Shown: in pieces, positions 42,893 to 49,265 of the stretch
Layout of the letters: each line of letters begins with the position of its first letter
Numbering within the stretch: position 1 is the stretch's first letter
The notes under the pieces: generated by a model
Told to the model about the DNA's origin: nothing
What the model saw: the letters and a program-made list of their open reading frames with translations, nothing else
The model's database searches: none
Source of the DNA: Ruminococcaceae bacterium UBA1730
GTDB lineage: Bacteria > Bacillota > Clostridia > Oscillospirales > Acutalibacteraceae
Direction of reading: 5' to 3'
Length of the DNA stretch: 49,265 nt
Assembly: GCA_002315935.1 (NCBI GenBank)
Contig: DCII01000027.1
Location: 1 to 49,265, forward strand
Made by a program: the position numbers and the translations under genes

Positions 42893-44805
42893 ATGCTGTA
42901 TTTTCTGACCATTGAAACAGGATAATATGAATGCTTCGCTTTTCGGAGATTTTCATGGCCGAGGTCCTCTTCTCTGTTAACATATTCCGCATCGGGGAAT
43001 TCGTTGAGAAGCACAAGCTTATTTATTGCGGCATAAATCCCGATAAACTCTGTTTCCGCCTTTTCAAAATGAATAAAACAAGTTTTATTGTTACCTTCTG
43101 AGCCGATAGCAAAAGCCGCAATTTTTCCGTTTATTCTGATTGCACCGCCTTTGTAATCAAGATTATTATAATTTTCAATAACCCTCTTAATCATCAGATG
43201 GTCGCTTTCATCAAAATCCGTTTCATCTGCGTTCCTTGATTTGCTCCATTCATGAGAATTCTCAATACATTCATCAAAGATTTTTTCATTTATCGAAACA
43301 TATTCATAATCGGGATAAGCTCTCAAAAACTGGCTGAAATGATTTCTCTTTTTTGAATATGCTTTACCCTTCAATTCACGCAGAGCTTTTCCGTCATAAA
43401 GATAATCGGAAAAATCATCGTTGAATTCTGCTTCGCCGTGCGGAATATTCAGATTTTCAAAAAGAGAAAGATATTCTTCTTCTATGCAGACAATCCGCAA
43501 GGGAAGACCTTTTCCGTCAAAATCCTTCTTAACGGAAAGAATGATTCTTTCGAGCTTTTCGGAATCATAGTCTCCGAACGGCATAATCATGAACGGATTG
43601 CTCTCATCGAAGGAAGCCTGAACAAAGCAATTTTCGATTATTTTCCATCTGACATTATAAACCTCATCCCACGCATATCTGCAACCGAATGACAAATCGG
43701 TCATTTTTGTTTTCATCATGGAATAATATTTGTTATAAAGCTCTCTGTCCCCTGCCTTAAGAATATTCCAGCCATGAGAGACCTCAATAATATCATAGTA
43801 CAGTGCAGTTGAAAAATCGGATTTCGTCAGAGAAAACTCAACATTTTTCCTATCAAGAATATCCATAAGCTTTTCAACAAGATTATTGCCCGCAAGAGTT
43901 GAAAGATGAACGCTTCCCATTGCTCTCGGATTGATTTCAAGAAGCTTCGGATTTCCGTTTTCATCCTCACGGAAGCTGATGCAGGAAAGATAAGACAATC
44001 CGAGTGACGAAACAATTTTACGGCAGACATTCAGAAGATAATCGTTCCGAGCCGTTGTACTGCTTGCAGAAAGTCCTCCGAACATATCATTATTTATTCT
44101 CACTGTTGCCGAAACGATTTCACCTTCATAGGCGAGAACATCAACATCCCATTCCCTGCCCGGAAGAAACGGCATAACAATTCTTTCGCTGGGCAATGGG
44201 TCTTTATCATCAAAGCCGTCAAAGCATTCAATAGCAATTTTATGAGAATGATTTCCGCTGAATGCAGAAGGTGAAAATTCCTTCTTATCAACAAATTTCA
44301 GAAAACCTTCGGCATTTTCGCCTCTTAAAGGCTTCATGATGCAGGATATTCCATTTTCATTATAACTGCTAAATGCTTCTCTCAATGCTCCGAATGTATT
44401 CACGGTTTTATAATCGGAAATTATATTTTCAAGCCCGTCAACCTTTTTCAGAAATTCATAAAGTGAAGCTTTATTGTTGCTGATTTTAATTGCTTTTTCA
44501 CATGAAGTAATAACGGTTGCATTTGTCAGCTCTTTGATTTTTTTGCTGATTTTTGCCATATACTCAAGCCCGAGAGTTGCAACAGGAAAAATATAATTGA
44601 TATTTTCTTTTTTTATTACATCAATCAGAAATTCAAAATACTTTTCATCTTCTGCCGTTGGTGCAACATAGGTTTCATCAAGCATTGCCGAATGAGCACA
44701 ATTTGAAGATGAACAAAATCCGATTATTCTGACCTTTTCATTCAATGACCTCAGAGAACGGATTAAACCCGTGAATTCTCCGTCTGTCAGCAGAAAAACT
44801 TTCAT
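42871..44805 (-). CDS. ATP-grasp / DUF2156 fusion protein, function unknown
   Basis: A 644-residue two-module soluble protein. Residues 1-110 form a pre-ATP-grasp fold (YIFPVATLGLEYM). Residues about 110-320 are an ATP-grasp domain with Lys158 in MKPLRGENAEGF and the Mg-binding pair Glu290 and Asn292 in LLEINPRAMGSVH, like carbamoyl-phosphate-synthetase-type ligases. Residues about 340-640 match DUF2156 (LPG_synthase_C-like, GNAT-fold aminoacyl-transferase relatives): LSFGCRYAWDEVY, MIMPFGDYD, LKGKAYSKKRNHF, FIHFEKAETEFIG and VNREEDLGHENLRKAKHSYYP. DUF2156 proteins usually stand alone. No signal peptide or membrane helix is seen. It follows the nitroreductase gene by 15 bases with a GAGGAT site. 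Confidence 0.82.
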   Translation of the reverse strand: MKVFLLTDGEFTGLIRSLRSLNEKVRIIGFCSSSNCAHSAMLDETYVAPTAEDEKYFEFLIDVIKKENINYIFPVATLGLEYMAKISKKIKELTNATVITSCEKAIKISNNKASLYEFLKKVDGLENIISDYKTVNTFGALREAFSSYNENGISCIMKPLRGENAEGFLKFVDKKEFSPSAFSGNHSHKIAIECFDGFDDKDPLPSERIVMPFLPGREWDVDVLAYEGEIVSATVRINNDMFGGLSASSTTARNDYLLNVCRKIVSSLGLSYLSCISFREDENGNPKLLEINPRAMGSVHLSTLAGNNLVEKLMDILDRKNVEFSLTKSDFSTALYYDIIEVSHGWNILKAGDRELYNKYYSMMKTKMTDLSFGCRYAWDEVYNVRWKIIENCFVQASFDESNPFMIMPFGDYDSEKLERIILSVKKDFDGKGLPLRIVCIEEEYLSLFENLNIPHGEAEFNDDFSDYLYDGKALRELKGKAYSKKRNHFSQFLRAYPDYEYVSINEKIFDECIENSHEWSKSRNADETDFDESDHLMIKRVIENYNNLDYKGGAIRINGKIAAFAIGSEGNNKTCFIHFEKAETEFIGIYAAINKLVLLNEFPDAEYVNREEDLGHENLRKAKHSYYPVSMVRKYSIKIGDPN

Positions 44806-44820
44806 TTCTATCCTCGATTT

Positions 44821-45393
44821 TTACTTTATAATCAGCTCTTCAAGAGAACGCTTCGGAACATAATGATTACCGTTTTCGTCACGGTAATATGCGGTGCTTC
44901 CGCTTTCGGGAAGATTGACAAGTTTTATTTCTTCATTGGGTTTTCCGAGAGCAAGAACAAGGTCAATTGAATATTTTTCGGTATCAATGCAAAGATTTTC
45001 CGCAAGCCTTTCTCTGTTTATTGCTCCGAGAATACATCCGCCTAAGCCCTTTTCAACCGCCGAAAGCATGATTGTCTGTGCGGCAATTCCGTCATCAAAC
45101 ATCTTGTTTTTGCCTATTGCAAGGTCACAGAGAATTATTATATATGCAGACGGTTTCTCCCCTTCCTGCGGACCCTTCCACTCCTTGAGAAGACCTGCCC
45201 ACGAAAGAGCTTCAAATACCCTTGAGCATTTTTCCTTTTCATTGACTATCATAAATTTCAATGCCTGCGAATTAACGGTTGACGGCGTAAATCTTGCCGT
45301 GTCAATCATTTCAATCAAATCATTTTCGGAAATTATAAAGTTTTCATCAAATCTTCTGTAAGAACGGTTTTTTATTACAAGTTCCTTTAACAT
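44821..45393 (-). CDS. nitroreductase family FMN oxidoreductase
   Basis: A 190-residue flavoprotein of the nitroreductase fold. KNRSYRRFDE near residue 8 holds the conserved Arg residues for FMN phosphate, FTPSTVNSQALKF near 36-48 is the second flavin segment, and AVEKGLGGCILGA near 112-124 is the third. The substrate is unknown; such proteins reduce nitro compounds and quinones or act as dehydrogenases in biosynthesis. It is the first gene of a two-gene unit with the ATP-grasp/DUF2156 fusion. AAGGAGTGG precedes the ATG. Confidence 0.88.
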   Translation of the reverse strand: MLKELVIKNRSYRRFDENFIISENDLIEMIDTARFTPSTVNSQALKFMIVNEKEKCSRVFEALSWAGLLKEWKGPQEGEKPSAYIIILCDLAIGKNKMFDDGIAAQTIMLSAVEKGLGGCILGAINRERLAENLCIDTEKYSIDLVLALGKPNEEIKLVNLPESGSTAYYRDENGNHYVPKRSLEELIIK

Positions 45394-45415
45394 AATCTTC
45401 CACTCCTTCGAGGAT

Positions 45416-45444
45416 ATTATAAATCATAATCCTGAATTTTACAA
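45416..45444 (-). promoter_or_regulatory. promoter of the nitroreductase operon
   Basis: On the minus strand TTGTAA (45439-45444), 17 bases, TATAAT (45416-45421), close before the nitroreductase ribosome binding site. Confidence 0.7.
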
Positions 45445-45534
45445 CAAGTTGCAGGTTAATTTCGTTAATATATTTAAATTTTTACGGAAATGTTGTATAT
45501 TTTTAAATAATTTTGAACATTTTTTTGCTTCGTA

Positions 45535-45562
45535 TTGCATTATTTTAAAGTGGTTTTATAAT
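45535..45562 (+). promoter_or_regulatory. promoter of the secreted subtilase gene
   Basis: TTGCAT (45535-45540), 16 bases, TATAAT (45557-45562), 30 bases before the ATG. The rest of the divergent 198-base gap holds nothing else recognisable apart from AT-rich sequence. Confidence 0.65.
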
Positions 45563-45591
45563 GAAATTATACCGACTGCGGAGTTGATAAA

Positions 45592-48500
45592 ATGAAGCGT
45601 ATTATTTGCGTTATTCTTTCTGCTGTTCTGGCGTTTTCGGTATTCTTCAACATGAACTTATGCGTAAACGGTGTTTCTGCGGAAGAAAAAGATGCTTGCG
45701 AATTTGCGGAAGAAATCGGCGAAATGATTGAAAAAGCCTCTTTGGATTTTGATTCAGCCGACGAAGCCAACACGGTCAATAATGAATTTAAAACCTGCAG
45801 ACTTATTGTGAAAACTGCGGGCAAGCTTAATACGCTTAATGCCGTTTCGTTTGTAAACGGCTATAATAACATCTGGATTTTACAATTTAACAGTATCGAA
45901 AGCACCTGCTCGGCATTTGAATTCTATTCAAAACAGACCAATATTGATTTTGTTGAAGCTGACAAAGTCATTTCCGTCTCCGATGCGGGTGATTCTTTTA
46001 CCCTATACGGCGAACCCGACAAAGGTCACCTTTCATGGGGACCGGATTTTCTGGGAATTGATAAATTCAACAATTCACTTATCAGCTCCGGAAAACAGCT
46101 CGCAAATATCACGGTTGCCGTTATTGATTCGGGAATTGAAAGCAAGCATGAATTCCTTGACGGAAGAGTTATTCCGACAAATGTCAACACAAGCGGGAGC
46201 GGCGAAAGAAATTCAAGCGAAGATGATTTCGGTCACGGAACGCAGGTTGCCGGTGTTATTGCGGATTCAACGCTTGAAAATGTTTTGATAAAGCCATACA
46301 AGGTTCTTGATAATTTCGGCCAAGGAACACTTGTTTCTGTTGCCGCAGGAATAAACTGTGCAATAAACGATAATGTTGATATTATTAACCTGAGTCTCGG
46401 TTTTTACGAGGATTCGGTTTTCTTTGAAGAAACAATAAAAAAAGCAATTGCAAAAGATATTACCGTTGTCGGTGCGGCAGGAAACAGCTCAACCGATGAG
46501 CCGTATTTCCCTTCTTCATACAGCGGCGTTATCAGAGTTTCCGCAATTAACAGCTCCGGCGTTATTGCCAATTTCAGCAACTACGGTGATATTACATTTT
46601 CAGCTCCCGGAGTAAACATTAATTCGTCAACCATCGGTAATAATTATACAGTCTGCAAAGGAACATCATTTGCCGCTCCGTTCTGCTCTGCAATTGCTGC
46701 AGCAGTTAAATCCGTTATGCCGCTTGCCCCATCGGAGGATGTTATTGATGTTTTAAAAACATATTCCGTTCTCCCTGTATATAATGATTCCGAGAAGGAA
46801 ATGGGCTTCGGAATTATCTACGCTCCCCAGGATTTTGAAAATAAATTATCCGGAAAAACGGAAGCTCCAGGATTTATAACGCAAGCACCTTCAATCGCTC
46901 TTGAGCCTTTCAAACTTGACATAAAATGCAAAACTCCAAACTCCGTTATTTATTACACGACGGACGGTTCAATTCCGTTATGCAGTAACCCAAAAGCAGT
47001 TATTTATGACGGAAATCCGATAACAATTTCTGAATCCTGCTGTGTTTATGCAGTTGCTTATTCCGAAGGAAGGTTCCGTTCGGCGGTTACCGGATATAAC
47101 GCTGTTATCGCTCCGAATATTCCTCAGGATGAGCTTTCAATAAACGCCGACGGAATAATAACTGAATACAGAGGAAATGCTGCGAGCGTTTCAATTCCGA
47201 AAACGGTCAATTCAATAACCGTCAAGGGTATTGGCGATAATACTTTTAACGGTAAGAATTTAAAGATTATTGTTGCTCCGAATGAGGTTGTTTCGTTCGG
47301 AAACGGAACATTTGAGGATTGCCGATTTCTTGAATTCGTTATCGCAGAAGGTGTTACGGCCGTTGGCGACAGATGCTTCAGAAACTGCGTTCTGGCAGAT
47401 ACCTTCAATCTCGGAGAATTAACAACAATCGGTGCTTCGGCGTTTGAAAATGTTTGCAGCGGAAGCAATGCTGTTTTCGGAAAAACTTTTTCAATTGATG
47501 CAGAAAATCTTGCCTATGTTCCCGAGAACGCATTCAGAAGCTCTGCAATATCCGAAATTAAATGCAAAAATATTTCTTCGATTTCAAAAAACTCATTCTC
47601 TGAATGTGATTCACTTGTTAATGTCGATTTGAAAACAGGCTCAAATATTCCGGAAGGCTGTTTCAAGGGTTGTAATTTTCTTGAAAATGTTTCTATTTCA
47701 GGATTAAAAGCAATATCGTCAAGCTGTTTTGCAGACTGTCCAATGTTAACAAATGTTAATTTGCCCGATGCTGAATTGCTTCTTCCTTATTCATTTGCAA
47801 GATGTATCAGTCTCAAAAAAATATCTCTGCCGAATGTAATTTCAATGTTTTCAAACGCATTTGCCGATTGCTGTCAGCTCAGAGAAATTGAACTTTCATC
47901 CTTGGAATATTTTGAAGATACTCCGGCTTCCGCCCCGGAATTTCCCGAAAATCTGAAAAGCTTTATCGCTCCGAGGATGAAGAAAACATTAAGTGATATG
48001 TTCGGCAATTCAAAAGAAATTTCAGAAATTTATCTCAACAGTGTAACCGATATTGCCGAATACACCTTCAGAGGCTGCAACGGAATATACTACCTGAATC
48101 TCGAAAGCGTTACAAATCTTAAAAAAAATTCACTTGCCGAATGTTCAGCCGAATTCATTGATTTAAGTCGACTGATTACTGCCGACAGCTTGCCCGATAA
48201 CAGCGGAATAATGCTTTCCAACAGTTTTATTGAAACAACCTGCACTGCCGATAACCTCACGCTATATGGTTCGCCAAGCTCGTTTGTTGAAAGATACGCA
48301 CAATATAAAGGCTATGGCTTTATTCCACTTCCGATTATTTCAAATGAAATTCCGCAAAATATAATTTCTTCGTCAGAATTAATCAGTGTTTCGGCAATCG
48401 GATATAATCTTGAATATCAATGGTTCAGCAACACCGAAAATTCAAACGAAAACGGAATACCCATTGCCGGTGCAACTCAGGCATCATATCTTTTTACAGA

Positions 48501-49119
48501 GAAAGATACCGCTCCATTCTACTATTGTGTTGTAACACAGAATGATTCGGGAACCGTTTCGAAGGCAAAAACAAGCGTTATTGTCAATGACACAACTCCT
48601 GCGGACTACACCGAATATGAGAAAGCCGTTGAAAAGGCACAAAAAATTGACAGAACTCTTTATATTGACACCTCCGCTCTTGACCACGCACTTTCGAAAA
48701 ATGTTTACGGCAGATATAAATGTGAACAGAATATCGTTGATGAACAAACGAAGATTATTCTTGATGCAATCAACAATCTTGAAATGAATGTTGTTAAAAA
48801 AATATATCTTTTCTCGTCAAAAACAGACCTCTATCTTTTCAGCGGAATTCAGGCAATTATAATGATTCTGCCGGAAGGAGCGATATACGATAACATAGAA
48901 TGGTCGTCAAGTAACAGCAGTGCATTTACGGTTAATAAATCCGGCTATGTAAGATGTGTCGGAAACGGAAAAGCAACAATAACCGCAACAGTTTATAATC
49001 CTGACGGCTCAACAGCTTGTGCTTCATTGGAATTTGAAAAAAAGCTTCTCGGAATCGAAAAAATATTCAGCTTCTTTTTCAAGTGGATTTTTATTCTCAT
49101 TTCTGACATTAACGGTTAG
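45592..49119 (+). CDS. secreted subtilisin-like protease with BspA-type leucine-rich repeats and Ig-like domains
   Basis: A 1175-residue exported protein. A signal peptide (1-30) is followed by an I9-like propeptide (about 55-125). The S8 protease domain (about 145-415) has Asp179 (VIDSGIE), His215 (FGHGTQ), oxyanion Asn298 (AAGNSS) and Ser359 (GTSFAAP), so it should be active. Next come a chitobiase-type domain (about 425-505, YYTTDGSIPLCSNP), BspA-like LRR_5 repeats (about 510-890, AFADCCQLREIEL), an Ig-like stretch (about 920-1000), a FIVAR-like helical segment and a Big_2 domain (SSNSSAFTVNKSGYV). A hydrophobic C-terminus (FSFFFKWIFILI) may hold it at the membrane. No LPXTG or dockerin is seen. 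GGAG precedes the ATG. Confidence 0.88.
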   Translation: MKRIICVILSAVLAFSVFFNMNLCVNGVSAEEKDACEFAEEIGEMIEKASLDFDSADEANTVNNEFKTCRLIVKTAGKLNTLNAVSFVNGYNNIWILQFNSIESTCSAFEFYSKQTNIDFVEADKVISVSDAGDSFTLYGEPDKGHLSWGPDFLGIDKFNNSLISSGKQLANITVAVIDSGIESKHEFLDGRVIPTNVNTSGSGERNSSEDDFGHGTQVAGVIADSTLENVLIKPYKVLDNFGQGTLVSVAAGINCAINDNVDIINLSLGFYEDSVFFEETIKKAIAKDITVVGAAGNSSTDEPYFPSSYSGVIRVSAINSSGVIANFSNYGDITFSAPGVNINSSTIGNNYTVCKGTSFAAPFCSAIAAAVKSVMPLAPSEDVIDVLKTYSVLPVYNDSEKEMGFGIIYAPQDFENKLSGKTEAPGFITQAPSIALEPFKLDIKCKTPNSVIYYTTDGSIPLCSNPKAVIYDGNPITISESCCVYAVAYSEGRFRSAVTGYNAVIAPNIPQDELSINADGIITEYRGNAASVSIPKTVNSITVKGIGDNTFNGKNLKIIVAPNEVVSFGNGTFEDCRFLEFVIAEGVTAVGDRCFRNCVLADTFNLGELTTIGASAFENVCSGSNAVFGKTFSIDAENLAYVPENAFRSSAISEIKCKNISSISKNSFSECDSLVNVDLKTGSNIPEGCFKGCNFLENVSISGLKAISSSCFADCPMLTNVNLPDAELLLPYSFARCISLKKISLPNVISMFSNAFADCCQLREIELSSLEYFEDTPASAPEFPENLKSFIAPRMKKTLSDMFGNSKEISEIYLNSVTDIAEYTFRGCNGIYYLNLESVTNLKKNSLAECSAEFIDLSRLITADSLPDNSGIMLSNSFIETTCTADNLTLYGSPSSFVERYAQYKGYGFIPLPIISNEIPQNIISSSELISVSAIGYNLEYQWFSNTENSNENGIPIAGATQASYLFTEKDTAPFYYCVVTQNDSGTVSKAKTSVIVNDTTPADYTEYEKAVEKAQKIDRTLYIDTSALDHALSKNVYGRYKCEQNIVDEQTKIILDAINNLEMNVVKKIYLFSSKTDLYLFSGIQAIIMILPEGAIYDNIEWSSSNSSAFTVNKSGYVRCVGNGKATITATVYNPDGSTACASLEFEKKLLGIEKIFSFFFKWIFILISDING

Positions 49120-49265
49120 AGTGACGATAATCCTGCCGCTGAAATCCGAATAACCCCACATTACAATGCCCGGCAACGATTAATCGCTGTCGGGCTTAAG
49201 CGTTTCCTACGCAGGATTATTTCGGGATTACGAACAAATTTCCCTGCCTTGCTTTCGCAAGGCAG
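49120..49265. repeat. non-coding segment rich in inverted repeats
   Basis: ATAATCCTGC (49127-49136) is the exact inverse of GCAGGATTAT (49211-49220). Between them GCCCGGCAACG (49168-49178) pairs imperfectly with CGCTGTCGGGC (49185-49195). At the window end CTGCCTTGC (49244-49252) pairs perfectly with GCAAGGCAG (49257-49265) around TTTC. No T-run follows the inner hairpin. It may be a structured RNA or a small repeat element that continues beyond the window. Confidence 0.5.

Overview
The window looks like chromosomal core sequence from a low-GC, spore-forming Firmicute of class Clostridia, probably an Oscillospirales/Ruminococcaceae-type gut bacterium. The order-level placement is inference. 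The reasons are: AT-rich sequence with strong GGAGG ribosome binding sites, spore genes (sigK with a pro-sequence, cwlD, spoIIM), a DnaD/DnaI-type primosome, a T-box controlled cysES operon, WhiA, HprK and a LexA-type box before recA. I see no tRNA, rRNA, CRISPR array, prophage or transposase.

Layout. 1-9.4 kb, plus strand: thymidylate kinase, a DJ-1 protein, 5-formyl-THF cyclo-ligase, MltG, a U32 family protein, a divergent topoisomerase IV-like pair, and SecG. 9.4-10.2 kb: sigK on the minus strand. 10.2-17.6 kb, plus: a small DivIVA-like protein behind an unexplained leader, a bifunctional penicillin-binding protein, RuvX, CwlD, RadA, a DUF6873-like protein coupled to radA, and a Xer recombinase. 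17.6-38.1 kb, minus: SpoIIM; PcrA and PfkA; DnaE, WhiA, MurB, a ROK kinase, a GNAT-like protein and HprK; EF-Ts and S2; the cysteine T-box cysE-cysS operon; and a recA-recX-rimO-pgsA operon with a LexA-like operator. 38.3-42.9 kb, plus: L28, DnaD, DnaI and Tex. 42.9-45.4 kb, minus: a two-gene unit of a nitroreductase and an ATP-grasp/DUF2156 fusion protein. 45.6-49.1 kb, plus: a large secreted subtilase with BspA-like leucine-rich repeats. The last 150 bases are non-coding and rich in inverted repeats.

Most genes are housekeeping: DNA replication and repair (dnaE, pcrA, recA, recX, radA, ruvX, xer, dnaD/dnaI, topoisomerase), wall synthesis (mltG, PBP, murB, cwlD), translation (tsf, rpsB, rpmB, cysS, rimO) and sugar control (pfkA, ROK kinase, hprK). 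The best candidate for an undescribed system is the nitroreductase plus ATP-grasp/DUF2156 operon. This is a carboxylate-amine ligase-like module joined to an aminoacyl-transferase-like module. Second-tier items are the divergent GHKL/TOPRIM motifs of the topoisomerase B subunit, the insertion in EF-Ts, the rearranged hprK-murB-whiA-dnaE-pfkA cluster without rapZ/yvcK, and three unexplained structured non-coding segments.
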